Source: Streptomyces sp. Q6 (lineage in GTDB: Bacteria > Actinomycetota > Actinomycetes > Streptomycetales > Streptomycetaceae). Taken from it: a stretch of DNA of 64,000 nucleotides. The position numbers and the translations under genes are program-made. The notes beneath the pieces were generated by a model, which was given only the letters and a program-made list of their open reading frames with translations, was not told the DNA's origin and did no database searches. The number at the start of each line of letters is the position of its first letter. Position 1 is the first letter of the stretch. The stretch lies in assembly GCF_036967205.1 (NCBI RefSeq), contig NZ_CP146022.1, positions 6,324,001 to 6,388,000 on the forward strand, written 5' to 3'. Shown one piece after another: positions 18,542-27,451 of this stretch.

Positions 18542-18589
18542 TCAGCAGGACGGGCGACACATGCAGCCCGCGTAGCGGACGAGGTCCAT
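18542..18589 (-). CDS. Cysteine-rich leader peptide
   Basis: A 16-codon ORF encodes MDLVRYAGCMCRPSC: three Cys in the last seven residues, two of them at TGC-ATG-TGT and one directly before the stop. GGAGGG lies five bases before the ATG, a better ribosome binding site than that of the downstream cysteine dioxygenase gene. Position and composition fit a translation-sensing leader of the kind described in mycobacteria, where ribosome movement over Cys codons controls downstream sulfur genes. Here the controlled gene degrades cysteine, so induction by abundant cysteinyl-tRNA would make sense. The mechanism is inference. Confidence 0.72.
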   Translation of the reverse strand: MDLVRYAGCMCRPSC

Positions 18590-18698
18590 ATGGACCCTCC
18601 GCCACAGGCGCACATCGGTGTCGATCGTCACGCTCCGCAGTACAGCATGGTGGTGGGCGCCGGTCAACCGACCGTGAGGACGCCCACCCTCTCCATGT

Positions 18699-20356
18699 TC
18701 AGGCCCGGGCGGCGCTCTCCGCGCTCTTCGGGCTCTCCTTGGGGTCCGCGTCCGACGCGGGCCCGCCGAGGGCGGAGCGCGCCGCTTCGTAGAGCTCCGC
18801 GGGGCGCACCCCGCTCAGTGCCGTCACCAGATGGCCGTCGGGCCGGATCAGCAGCACGGTGTGCGCGGCGGCCTCCGGGTAGCTCTCGGTGACCAGGAGT
18901 TCCGCCTCGTGCGGCAGCGCGGCGACGGCCGCCGCGAGCCGCGGCATCAGACCCGCCGACATCCAGTGCTTGCGGTCCCAGACGCCGGTGCCCGGCGCGA
19001 CGAGGACGACGAGCAGCGGTCCGAGACCGAGCCGGTCGCGGAGCTGGACGAACGAGCCGTCGGGCGCCGTCACCCGTACATCGGCGACGGGCGCGCCGGG
19101 GCGGTGCCGACCTCCACCTGCGAGGTGGAGCGCGCGGGCGCGAGCGGCGAGTCGGCGTACGCCCCGGGCGCGCCGAGCGGGCCGTGCCCCAGGTGACCGT
19201 CGGTGAGCAGTGCGTCGTGTCCGCGGGCCGACCCGGGAACGTACGACCGCAGGCCCTTGCCGCCGCGCAGTATGGGCAGCGCCTGGTCCGCGGCGCGCAG
19301 CCGTCCGGCGACGACCGCGCGTCGCTCGGCCTGGTAGCTGTCGAGGAGCGCGTCGGAGCTGGGGCGCGGCCCGTCGTGCCAGGCCAGCGCCAGTTTCCAG
19401 GCGAGGTTGTCCGCGTCGCGCAGACCCTCGTCCAGGCCCTGGGTGCCGAGTGCGCCCAGGAGGTGCGCGGAGTCCCCGGCGAGGAAGACGCGGCCCACGC
19501 GCCAGCGGCGGGCGAGCCGGTGGTGGACGGTGTGGACGCCCGTGTCGAGCAGCTCGTACGGCGGGGTGGAGCCTCCGCACCAGCCCGCGAGGGTCTCCCG
19601 GATGCGGGTCACCAGGACATCCGGGGTGACCAGGTCGCTGCGGGGCGGCAGCAGCCAGTCCAGGCGCCAGACGCCGTCGGTGAGGGGCCGGCCGACGACT
19701 TCCGCGCCCGAAGGACCCGAGGTCCGCCACGGAGGGCTCCGATGGAGCAACGCCTCACCGGGCCACGGAAGTTCCGTGCGCAGCGCGGCGACCGCGTGTC
19801 GTTCGACGGCGGTGCGGCCGGGGAACCGGATGTCGAGGAGCTTGCGGACCGTGGAGCGCGGACCGTCGCAGCCGACCAGGTAACTGCCGCGCCACCACGT
19901 GCCCTTGGGGCCGCGGGTGTGGGCGGTCAGGCCGGTCCTCTCCTCCTCGATCGAGTCGAGCCGGGAGTCGACGGCGACCTTGATGAGCCGTTCGCGTGCG
20001 ACGGCCGCGCGCAGAGCGCCCGTCAGGTCGTGCTGGGCGATGTGCAGCGGGGCGGGCAGCGGCCCGCCGGGCTCACCTTGCTCGCCAGGCTCCCCGAAGG
20101 TGAGGGCGCGCATCTCTTGCTTGCGGCGCAGCGAGCGCCAGCCGGTCCAGCGAGTGCCGACGCCGTCGAAGGACGTTCCCGCCAGGCGTTCGGCGAGCGC
20201 CGCGGTGTCCTCGCGCAGCACGACGGTACGGGCCGGACGCTGCTCGTCCTTGCCGGGGCCTTCGTCGAGAATCACGGACGGGACGCCCTGACGCGCGAGG
20301 GCGAGGGACAGCGTGAGCCCGACCGGGCCCGCGCCGACGACGATCACCGGATCCAC
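18699..20356 (-). pseudogene. FAD-dependent aromatic monooxygenase, frameshifted as read
   Basis: Flavoprotein hydroxylase of the PheA/TfdB (PHBH) class, about 550 residues when restored. The N-terminal FAD motif VVGAGPVGLTLSLALARQG, the middle GCDGPRSTVR (DG motif) and RVFLAGDSAHLLGALGTQGL (GD motif) are all intact. The C-terminal thioredoxin-like domain (VRVTAPDGSFVQLRDRLG, LLIRPDGHLVTALSG) is in the next frame; the break at 19088-19105 equals one missing base in a CCCCGG context. GTG 20356 has GGAGGAG eight bases upstream. The substrate is unknown; such enzymes often act in secondary metabolism or aromatic degradation. Confidence 0.85.
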
Positions 20357-20505
20357 GGCGCGGCTCCTCCTGCCCCGAGAAGCCCGCCGACGAGCGTCCC
20401 GCGGTGATCCGCGGGTGGCGTACTGGACGTACAAGGACGGGCAGTTGGAGCGGGGTGCGCGTTCACAGAGCGTATGCAACCCATTGCCGGTGCTTGCGTC
20501 AAGTG

Positions 20506-20539
20506 ACGGAGGCAGTGGCGCTCTCGCCACTGCCTCCGT
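20506..20539 (-). terminator. Strong hairpin, probably the original gluABCD terminator
   Basis: Perfect 15-bp stem (20506-20520 with 20525-20539) around a 4-base loop. It lies between the flavin monooxygenase gene and the IS element. Without the IS it would sit about 50 bp past the gluD stop codon. Confidence 0.65.
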
Positions 20540-20590
20540 GATACACGACCGGTCGATGACGCGGCCTCGGATGCCGCGGACGGGCCAGGC

Positions 20591-20596
20591 CCTAGA
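20591..20596. repeat. Target-site duplication, left copy
   Basis: CCTAGA directly abuts the left inverted repeat; the same six bases follow the right end at 21649-21654. The NCTAGN form matches the known IS481 target preference. Confidence 0.88.
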
Positions 20597-21648
20597 TGTA
20601 TTGATCACGAGCGTTGTTGACACTGGCGGGTCTTGATCATGGCGAAGACCTCCGGTGTGGTGGAGCTGTCTAGGACTGCACCACACGGAGGTCTTCGTGT
20701 CCCACCGTAATGCCCGGCTGACCGTGCACGGCAGGCGCCTGCTGGTCGAACGTGTCGCGTCCGGCCGTCCCGTCGCCCATGTCGCCGCCGAGATGGGCAT
20801 CTCGCGGGCGACCGCCCATAAATGGCTCCGGCGGTGGCGAGCCGAGGGCGGGGCGGGCCTGGCCGACCGCTCCAGCAGGCCTTTGACGACACCGCATCGG
20901 ACCCCGGCGAGTATCGAGGCCGACGTCTGCCGGCTGCGGACCGACCGCAAGCTCGGGCCGGCCCGGATCGGCCCGATCCTGGGACTGCCCGCCTCGACCG
21001 TGCACCGCGTTCTGACCCGCCACCGGCTGAACCGGCTGTCCTGGATCGACCGGCCGACCGGCACCGTGATCCGCCGTTACGAACGCGACCGGCCCGGCGA
21101 ACTGATCCACATCGACGTGAAGAAACTCGGCCGGATTCCCGACGGCGGCGGCCACAAGGCCCTGGGCCGCCAGGCCGGCCGCGTCACCCGCAACAACATG
21201 GGTTACGACTACATCCACTCGGCCGTCGACGACCACTCCCGCCTCGCCTACAGCGAGATCCACCCGGACGAGAAGGCCGCGACCTGCGCGGCCTTCCTCA
21301 CCCGCGCGGCCGCGTTCTTCGCCGAGATGGGCATCACCCGCATCGAACGCGTGCTGACGGACAACGCCTGGGCCTACCGCAAGGGCCTGGCCTGGAAGAA
21401 CGTCCTGGCCGAACTCGGCGCGAGTGGCAAGCTCACCCGCGCCTACCGGCCCCAGACCAACGGCAAGGTCGAACGCTTCAACCGCACCCTGCTCGAGGAA
21501 TGGGCCTACCTGCGGCTCTACACCTCAAACGACGAACGCACCGCGGCCCTGGCAGACTTCCTGCACACCTACAACCACCACCGCAGCCACACCGCACTCG
21601 GCGGCCAGCCACCCATCACCCGCGTCAACAACCCTGCGGGTCAATACA
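20597..21648 (+). mobile_element. Complete IS481-family insertion sequence
   Basis: 1,052-bp element with terminal inverted repeats (left TGTATTGATC at 20597; right end reads TGTATTGACC on the minus strand, ending at 21648), flanked by the 6-bp duplication CCTAGA. It encodes one intact transposase. The perfect duplication and intact gene point to a recent insertion. Confidence 0.92.
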
Positions 21649-21653
21649 CCTAG
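20697..21653 (+). CDS. IS481-family transposase
   Basis: 318-residue DDE transposase. The N-terminus has a helix-turn-helix (RPVAHVAAEMGISRATAHKW) and the integrase core has HIDVKKLGRI (first Asp), RVLTDNAWAY (second Asp) and NGKVERFNRTLLEEW (Glu). GTG 20697 begins VSHRNARLTVHGRRLLVERV, the normal IS481 start. The TAG stop (21651-21653) lies outside the element, in the CCTAGA target duplication, so the gene is completed by host DNA. Confidence 0.95.
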   Translation: MSHRNARLTVHGRRLLVERVASGRPVAHVAAEMGISRATAHKWLRRWRAEGGAGLADRSSRPLTTPHRTPASIEADVCRLRTDRKLGPARIGPILGLPASTVHRVLTRHRLNRLSWIDRPTGTVIRRYERDRPGELIHIDVKKLGRIPDGGGHKALGRQAGRVTRNNMGYDYIHSAVDDHSRLAYSEIHPDEKAATCAAFLTRAAAFFAEMGITRIERVLTDNAWAYRKGLAWKNVLAELGASGKLTRAYRPQTNGKVERFNRTLLEEWAYLRLYTSNDERTAALADFLHTYNHHRSHTALGGQPPITRVNNPAGQYT

Positions 21654-21654
21654 A
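21649..21654. repeat. Target-site duplication, right copy
   Basis: CCTAGA. Its CTAG core supplies the stop codons of both the transposase (TAG on the plus strand) and gluD (TAG on the minus strand). Confidence 0.88.
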
Positions 21655-22540
21655 CGCCGCCCCCGGCGCCGGTCGCCGCCGTGCCCGCCACGGCCGCCGG
21701 CGGCAGCACCGCCCCCGTCGACTTCTTCGCCCGCCGCAGCCGTGCCTCCAGCCACGAGGCGAACGTCGTCAGGGTGAAGTTGATCGCGACGAAGATGACC
21801 GCCACGATCGTGAAGCAGGCGATCGTGTTCGCTCCGTAGGCGGCACTCATCGGCCGTACGGAGGCGAGCAGTTCGGAGAACGTGAGCATCGCGCCGCCGA
21901 GCGCGGTGTCCTTCACGATGACGACGAGCTGGCTGACGATCGCCGGCAGCATCGCGGTCACCGACTGCGGCAGCAGGATCGCCCGCATCGTCTGGCCCTT
22001 GCGCAGACCGATGGCGTACGCGGCCTCCGTCTGGCCCTTGGGCAGCGACTGGATGCCCGCGCGGACGATCTCGGCGAGGACCGAGGCGTTGTAGAGCACC
22101 AGGCCGGTGACGACCGCGTAGAGCGGACGGTCGTCCGAGGAGACGTTCGTGAACTCGGAGTACGCCGCGTTCGCGAAGATCATCAGAATGAGGACGGGGA
22201 TCGCGCGGAAGAACTCGACGACCGTGCCCGACGGAATGCGCACCGCCAGGTGGTCGGAGAGACGGGCGATACCGAAGAGCGCGCCCAGCGGCAGCGCGAT
22301 GACCATCGCGTACCCGGCCGCCGTCAGTGTGCTCTCCAGACCCGGCCAGATGTAGGTCTCCCACGGACGGCTGTCCGTGAAGAACGGCTTCCATTTGACC
22401 CAGTCGAGCTGGTTCTTCTCGTTGAGCTTGGTCACCAGCCACCACACGACGAGCGCGAAGACGGCGAGGAACCCTATCGAGTACAGGATGTTGCGCCGCT
22501 TGGCCCGGGGGCCGGGGGCGTCGTAGAGGACCGACGTCAT
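21650..22540 (-). CDS. gluD: Glutamate ABC transporter permease GluD
   Basis: One of two inner-membrane permeases of the glutamate importer. The 296-residue protein has five or more hydrophobic helices and the EAA-loop signature AYAIGLRKGQTMRAILLPQSV contacting the ATPase. The N-terminus is longer than that of GluC, with a membrane helix at about residues 17-36. The start overlaps the gluC stop by 4 bp. The stop codon falls in the IS481 target duplication but the protein is not truncated. Confidence 0.93.
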   Translation of the reverse strand: MTSVLYDAPGPRAKRRNILYSIGFLAVFALVVWWLVTKLNEKNQLDWVKWKPFFTDSRPWETYIWPGLESTLTAAGYAMVIALPLGALFGIARLSDHLAVRIPSGTVVEFFRAIPVLILMIFANAAYSEFTNVSSDDRPLYAVVTGLVLYNASVLAEIVRAGIQSLPKGQTEAAYAIGLRKGQTMRAILLPQSVTAMLPAIVSQLVVIVKDTALGGAMLTFSELLASVRPMSAAYGANTIACFTIVAVIFVAINFTLTTFASWLEARLRRAKKSTGAVLPPAAVAGTAATGAGGGV

Positions 22541-23202
22541 CGTTTCACCGCCACCTTCTTGCTCACCCAGCCGAGGATCAGACCGGTCGGCAGCGTCAGG
22601 CAGATGAAGCCGAACGCGAAGACGGCGGAGATCAGGATGAGCTGGGCCTCGTTCTCGATCATTTCCTTCATGAGGAGCGCGGCCTCGGCGACACCGATGG
22701 CCGCGGCCACCGTGGTGTTCTTCGTGAGCGCGATCAGCACGTTGGCGAGCGGGGCCACCACGGAACGGAACGCCTGCGGAAGGATGATCAGCCGCAGCAC
22801 CTGGTTGAAGCTGAGCCCGATCGCGCGGGCCGCCTCGGCCTGGCCGATCGGCACCGTGTTGATGCCCGAGCGCAGCGCCTCGCAGACGAACGCCGCCGTG
22901 TACGCGGTCAGACCGAGCACCGAGAGCCGGAAGTTGATCGTCGCGAACTCTTCGGAGCCCAGGTCCATGCCGAGCGTCTGGAAGAGGCCGAGCGAGGTGA
23001 ACACGATGATGACGGTGAGCGGAATGTTCCGCACGATGTTGACGTACGCGGTGCCGAAGCCGCGCATCAGGGGGACCGGGCCGACTCGCATCCCGGCCAG
23101 GACGGTTCCCCATATGAGGGAGCCGACGGCTGAGAGAGCGGTGAGTTTCACCGTCACCCAGAACGCTCCCAGCAGGTCGTAACCTTCAAGAAAGTCGAAC
23201 AC
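22537..23202 (-). CDS. gluC: Glutamate ABC transporter permease GluC
   Basis: 221-residue permease of the His/Glu/Gln/Arg (HAAT) family. The EAA motif reads EAARAIGLSFNQVLRLIILP; the helices around LTALSAVGSLIWGTVLAGM and LILISAVFAFGFICLTLP are clear. It forms a heterodimer with GluD. It is separated from gluB by about 100 bp with a strong hairpin, so permease expression may be lower than that of the binding protein. Confidence 0.93.
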   Translation of the reverse strand: MFDFLEGYDLLGAFWVTVKLTALSAVGSLIWGTVLAGMRVGPVPLMRGFGTAYVNIVRNIPLTVIIVFTSLGLFQTLGMDLGSEEFATINFRLSVLGLTAYTAAFVCEALRSGINTVPIGQAEAARAIGLSFNQVLRLIILPQAFRSVVAPLANVLIALTKNTTVAAAIGVAEAALLMKEMIENEAQLILISAVFAFGFICLTLPTGLILGWVSKKVAVKR

Positions 23203-23247
23203 GATCTCCCGCGCTTCCGCGTGTGTGGAGGGCTGCCGGATGTGGGG

Positions 23248-23287
23248 AGGGCGCGGCGGTCCGTCCTTGCGGAGGGACCGCCGCGCC
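23248..23287 (-). terminator. Intercistronic hairpin between gluB and gluC
   Basis: Perfect 14-bp stem GGGCGCGGCGGTCC (23248-23261) with GGACCGCCGCGCCC (23274-23287) and a 12-base loop. It probably acts as a partial terminator or mRNA stabiliser that leaves gluB in excess over gluCD. Confidence 0.75.
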
Positions 23288-23300
23288 CTGCGTCACCACG

Positions 23301-24140
23301 TCACTTGACGATGTTGCCGATCTTCGGGGCGGGCTCGTTCTTGTAGTTCGCCGGGCCGAAGTTGGCCGTCACGGCCTTCTCCCAGGAACCGTCCGAGACC
23401 ATCTTCTCCAGGGCCTTGTTGATCTTGGCCTTGAGGTCGCTGCCCTTCTTGACGCCGATGCCGTAGTTCTCGTTGGTCATCTTGAAGCCGGCCAGCTTGA
23501 ACTTGCCCTTGAACTCGGCCTGCGCGGCGTAACCCGCGAGGATCGAGTCATCGGTGGTCAGCGCGTCGATGGCCTTGTTCTCAACGCCCGTCAGGCACTC
23601 CGAGTAGCCGCCGTACTCCTGGAGCTGCGCCTTGGGGGCCAGCTTGTCCTTGACGTTCTGGGCCGACGTCGAACCCGTCACCGAACACAGCTTCTTGCTG
23701 TTCAGGTCCTTCGGGTCCTTGATGCTGTTGTCGTTGGCGCGGATCAGGACGTCCTGGTGGGCCAGGAGGTACGGACCGGCGAAGTCGACCTTCGCCTCAC
23801 GCTCTTCGTTGATCGAGTACGAGGCGGCGATGAAGTCCACGTCACCGCGCTGGAGCATCGTCTCGCGGTCGGCGCTCTTGGCTTCCTTCCACTCGATGTC
23901 ACCCGCGTCGTAACCGAGCGCCTTCGCCACGTACGTGGCGACGTCGACATCGAAGCCCTTGTACTTGCCGTCCGGGGTCTTCTGCCCGATGCCCGGCTGG
24001 TCGATCTTGATACCGATGGTGATCTTGCCGCCGCCCGAGCCGGCGTTGTCGCTGTCCTTGTCGTCCCCGCCGCAAGCGGTGGCGGTGACGGCGAGCGCGA
24101 GGGCGACGGAGGCCGCCGCGGTGACCTTGCGGAGCTTCAT
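23301..24140 (-). CDS. gluB: Glutamate ABC transporter substrate-binding lipoprotein GluB
   Basis: 279-residue solute-binding protein. An N-terminal signal peptide ends in a lipobox-like TATAC with Cys23 for lipid attachment; a GSGGG linker follows. The family-3 signature is present (GFDVDVATYVAKALG; WKEAKSADRETMLQRGDVDF; TSAQNVKDKL). ATG 24140 is preceded by GAAGGA at eight bases; the in-frame ATG at 24149 is an alternative. It delivers glutamate to GluCD. Confidence 0.93.
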   Translation of the reverse strand: MKLRKVTAAASVALALAVTATACGGDDKDSDNAGSGGGKITIGIKIDQPGIGQKTPDGKYKGFDVDVATYVAKALGYDAGDIEWKEAKSADRETMLQRGDVDFIAASYSINEEREAKVDFAGPYLLAHQDVLIRANDNSIKDPKDLNSKKLCSVTGSTSAQNVKDKLAPKAQLQEYGGYSECLTGVENKAIDALTTDDSILAGYAAQAEFKGKFKLAGFKMTNENYGIGVKKGSDLKAKINKALEKMVSDGSWEKAVTANFGPANYKNEPAPKIGNIVK

Positions 24141-24236
24141 GAGGAACATCCTTCGTGTCGGCAGATTCGGCAGGTGGGAAAGGTTCAACACGCGCGCGCG
24201 GGGCGCCGGTCGAGGGCGCACGCGCGAGACACGCGT

Positions 24237-25007
24237 CTAGTGGTGCAGGATCTTCGACAGGAAGTCCTTGGCCCGATCGCTGCGCGGGTTGCTGAAGAAC
24301 TGGTCGGGGACGGCCTCTTCGACGATGCGGCCGTCCGCCATGAAGACGACACGGTTGGCCGCCGAGCGGGCGAAGCCCATCTCGTGCGTGACCACGACCA
24401 TCGTCATGCCGTCCCGGGCGAGCTGCTGCATCACCTCGAGGACCTCGTTGATCATCTCCGGGTCGAGCGCGGACGTCGGCTCGTCGAAGAGCATCACCTT
24501 CGGGTCCATCGCCAACGCCCGTGCGATGGCGACGCGTTGCTGCTGGCCGCCGGAGAGCTGCGCGGGGTACTTGTCCGCCTGCGTGCCGACGCCGACGCGG
24601 TCGAGCAGCGCGCGGGCCTTCTCCTCGGCCTGCTTCTTGTCCGTCTTGCGGACCTTGATCTGGCCCAGCATCACGTTCTCGAGCACCGTCTTGTGCGCGA
24701 AGAGGTTGAAGGACTGGAAGACCATGCCCACATCGGCGCGGAGCCGGGCCAGCTCCTTGCCCTCCTGCGGCAGCGGCTTGCCGTCGATCGTGATCGCGCC
24801 GTCGTCGATGGTCTCCAGGCGGTTGATCGTGCGGCACAGGGTCGACTTGCCGGAACCGGACGGGCCGATGACGACCACGACCTCGCCGCGCGAGATGGTC
24901 AGGTCGATGTCCTGGAGCACGTGCAGCGCGCCGAAGTGCTTGTTCACCCGGCTCAGCGCGACCAGTGCGTCGGGAGTGGCGTCCTTGGTCACCGAAACAT
25001 CGGTCAT
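24237..25007 (-). CDS. gluA: Glutamate ABC transporter ATPase GluA
   Basis: 256-residue ATP-binding subunit. Walker [10 protein letters not shown] is at residues 48-56, the signature is [16 protein letters not shown], Walker B is [14 protein letters not shown], and the switch His is in [10 protein letters not shown]. It is the first gene of the gluABCD operon, divergent from gluR, so the 254-bp gap holds the operon promoter. Confidence 0.94.
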   Translation of the reverse strand: MTDVSVTKDATPDALVALSRVNKHFGALHVLQDIDLTISRGEVVVVIGPSGSGKSTLCRTINRLETIDDGAITIDGKPLPQEGKELARLRADVGMVFQSFNLFAHKTVLENVMLGQIKVRKTDKKQAEEKARALLDRVGVGTQADKYPAQLSGGQQQRVAIARALAMDPKVMLFDEPTSALDPEMINEVLEVMQQLARDGMTMVVVTHEMGFARSAANRVVFMADGRIVEEAVPDQFFSNPRSDRAKDFLSKILHH

Positions 25008-25261
25008 CGGGGTGGTGCTCCATCCTCCTCGGTTGGGAGGACAGTAGTAACCCGGTACGACCAGCGTCATTACATCTGAGGGGAAATTGAGCATAACGAT
25101 CCGGCCGCAACCGGACACTATGCGTGAAGGCGACGCGGGGTCCGCGTACCGGGTGCATAACGGAACAAGGACGTAACCCGCAGGCACTTGACGACATCCT
25201 TATGGATCGGCGTGGATGCCTTGGTGAACATGGAGAGACCGGAATGCGTGAGGGGGCCGGA

Positions 25262-25948
25262 ATGAGACTGCTGCTCGTCGAGGACGACGACCATGTGGCC
25301 GCGGCCCTGTCGGCGGTCCTGTCCCGCCACGGATTCGCCGTGCACCACGCGCGCAACGGCGAGGAGGCGCTCCAGGCGCTCGTGCCCGAGGCCGCCGCGT
25401 TCGGTGTCGTCCTGCTGGATCTGGGCCTGCCCGACCAGGACGGCTACGAGGTCTGCGGAAAGATCCGCAAACGCACCTCGACACCCGTGATCATGGTGAC
25501 CGCGCGCGCGGACGTACGGTCGCGCATCCATGGCCTCAATCTCGGCGCGGACGACTACGTGGTGAAGCCGTACGACACGGGGGAGTTGCTCGCCCGCATC
25601 CATGCGGTCAGCCGGCGCAGTACGGCGGGGGAGGCCGCGCCCGCCGCGGAGAGCGGGCTGCGGCTCGGCCCCGTGCACATTGAACTGCCCACCCGGCAGG
25701 TCACGGTGGACGGCAGCGCGGTCCAGCTCACCCGGAAGGAGTTCGACCTGCTGGCCCTGCTCGCGCAGCGGCCCGGCGTCGTCTTCCGCCGGGAGCAGAT
25801 CATCAGCGAGGTGTGGCGCACCAGTTGGGAAGGGACGGGGCGCACCCTGGAGGTGCATGTCGCCTCGCTCCGCTCCAAGTTGCGGATGCCCGCCCTCATC
25901 GAGACCGTGCGCGGCGTCGGCTACCGGCTCGTCGCCCCGGCCGCGTAG
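25262..25948 (+). CDS. gluR: OmpR-type response regulator GluR
   Basis: 228 residues: a receiver domain with acidic pocket EDDD (residues 7-10), phospho-acceptor Asp53 in LLDLGLP and Lys in VVKPYD, then a winged-helix DNA-binding domain (RKEFDLLALLAQRPG; VHVASLRSKL; VRGVGYRL). ATG 25262 starts with the canonical MRLLLVEDD and has GAGGGGG upstream; ATG 25244 is an in-frame alternative. It is divergent from gluABCD and is expected to activate that operon in response to glutamate, as reported for the orthologous pair in S. coelicolor. Confidence 0.88.
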   Translation: MRLLLVEDDDHVAAALSAVLSRHGFAVHHARNGEEALQALVPEAAAFGVVLLDLGLPDQDGYEVCGKIRKRTSTPVIMVTARADVRSRIHGLNLGADDYVVKPYDTGELLARIHAVSRRSTAGEAAPAAESGLRLGPVHIELPTRQVTVDGSAVQLTRKEFDLLALLAQRPGVVFRREQIISEVWRTSWEGTGRTLEVHVASLRSKLRMPALIETVRGVGYRLVAPAA

Positions 25949-25969
25949 CGGACCCCGTAGAGTCCCGGG

Positions 25970-27451
25970 GTGCGCACACGCCTGCTTCCGCTGCTCATCG
26001 TCCTCATGGCGGGCGTACTTCTCGCGCTCGGCTTCCCGCTCGCCGTGAGCGTGGCTTCCGCGCAGCAGCAGAAGGTCGTGGTCGACCGCATCGACGACAC
26101 CGCGCGGTTCGCCTCGCTCGCGCAGTTCGTCACGACCCGCCCCGCGGCGGGCGCGGCCGCCGAGACCGACGAGCGGCAGCAGACGCTCCAGAAGGAGCTC
26201 GACCGCTACCACGACGTGTACGGGATAAGGGCCGGTGTCTTCTACCGGGACCGCGCCCCCATGGGGCGCGCGCCGAGCACCTTCCGGGTCCCGCTGGGTG
26301 AGGGCGCCGTACGCGACGCCTTCGAGGAGGCGCTGTACTCGCGCGGCAGCCACGATCCGCCGCAGGTGTGGCCGTGGCAGCACGGCCGGCTCGTGGTCGC
26401 CTCGCCCGTCATCCGTGACGGTGACGTCGTCGCGGTCGTCGTCACCGACTCGCCGACCGGCGCGATGCGCGCCAAGACGCTGCGCGGCTGGCTGATCATC
26501 GCGGCGGGCGAAGTGGCCGCGATGCTGCTCGCGGTCGGCGCCGCGCTGCGCCTGACCGGCTGGGTGCTGCGCCCCGTACGGGTCCTCGACGCCACGACCC
26601 ACGACATCGCGACGGGCCGCCTCAAGTCCCGGGTCGCGGCCGCGGGCGGTCCGCCGGAACTCCGGCGCCTGGCCCGGTCGTTCAACGAGATGGCCGATCA
26701 CGTCGAGGACGTCCTGGAGCAGCAGCGCGCCTTCGTCGCCGACGCCTCGCACCAACTGCGCAACCCGCTGGCCGCCCTGCTGCTGCGCATCGAAGTCCTG
26801 TCGTACGAGCTGCCGGAGGGCAACGAGGAGATCGCGTCCGTACGGGCCGAGGGCAAGCGCCTCGCCCGGGTCCTCGACGACCTGCTCGACCTGGCCCTGG
26901 CCGAGCACGCCGCCGCCGACCTGCACCTCACCGACCTGGGCGACCTCGCCGCCGAGCGGGTCGACGCGTGGCGTCCCACCGCCGACGAGAAGGGCGTACG
27001 GCTCGTCGCCGACTGCCCCGCCGCGACCGGCTGGGCCGACCCGATCGCGCTGTCCAGCGCCCTGGACGCCGTGGTCGACAACGCCCTGAAGTTCACGCCC
27101 GCGGGCGAGGAGGTACGCGTCACCGTCGTGGCGAACGGCGACACCACCGCCATCGAGGTCGCCGACCGCGGTCCGGGCCTGCGCGAGGAGGAGCTCGCCC
27201 GGATCGGCGACCGGTTCTGGCGCAGCACCCAGCACCAGAACATCAAGGGGTCGGGCCTCGGCCTGTCCATCTCGCGGGCCCTCCTGACGGCCGGCGGCGG
27301 CACCCTCACGTACGCCACGCACGAGCCGCACGGCCTCAAGGTGACGCTGCGCGTGCCCAGGACCGCGCCCGTCCCGCGGTCCCGGGACGAGACCGGCGCC
27401 TCACAGCTCGACGACCGGCTCACCACGTCTCAGGGCTTGACCGACCGGTAG
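25970..27451 (+). CDS. gluK: Sensor histidine kinase GluK
   Basis: 493-residue membrane kinase: a first membrane helix (LLPLLIVLMAGVLLALGFPL), an extracytoplasmic domain of about 140 residues, a second helix (WLIIAAGEVAAMLLAVGAAL), HAMP, a dimerisation helix with phospho-acceptor His261 in DASHQLRNPL, and HATPase motifs DNALKFTP (N box), DRGPGL (G1) and GSGLGLSIS (G2). GTG 25970 lies 21 bases after gluR. The last 22 bp overlap the convergent TAXI gene. Confidence 0.9.
   Translation: MRTRLLPLLIVLMAGVLLALGFPLAVSVASAQQQKVVVDRIDDTARFASLAQFVTTRPAAGAAAETDERQQTLQKELDRYHDVYGIRAGVFYRDRAPMGRAPSTFRVPLGEGAVRDAFEEALYSRGSHDPPQVWPWQHGRLVVASPVIRDGDVVAVVVTDSPTGAMRAKTLRGWLIIAAGEVAAMLLAVGAALRLTGWVLRPVRVLDATTHDIATGRLKSRVAAAGGPPELRRLARSFNEMADHVEDVLEQQRAFVADASHQLRNPLAALLLRIEVLSYELPEGNEEIASVRAEGKRLARVLDDLLDLALAEHAAADLHLTDLGDLAAERVDAWRPTADEKGVRLVADCPAATGWADPIALSSALDAVVDNALKFTPAGEEVRVTVVANGDTTAIEVADRGPGLREEELARIGDRFWRSTQHQNIKGSGLGLSISRALLTAGGGTLTYATHEPHGLKVTLRVPRTAPVPRSRDETGASQLDDRLTTSQGLTDR

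Noticed and set aside
20357-20596. Remnant of a second IS or gene left of the IS481 element
   Set aside because: Only a hairpin is visible; no transposase fragment or extra inverted repeat.
23223-25079. 618-residue plus-strand ORF opposite gluBA
   Set aside because: Antisense to two clear ABC-transporter genes; His/Arg/Val-rich composition typical of shadow frames.
24990-25262. Specific -35/-10 promoter calls between gluA and gluR
   Set aside because: TTGAC-like and TA-rich pieces exist but no pair with convincing spacing could be chosen.
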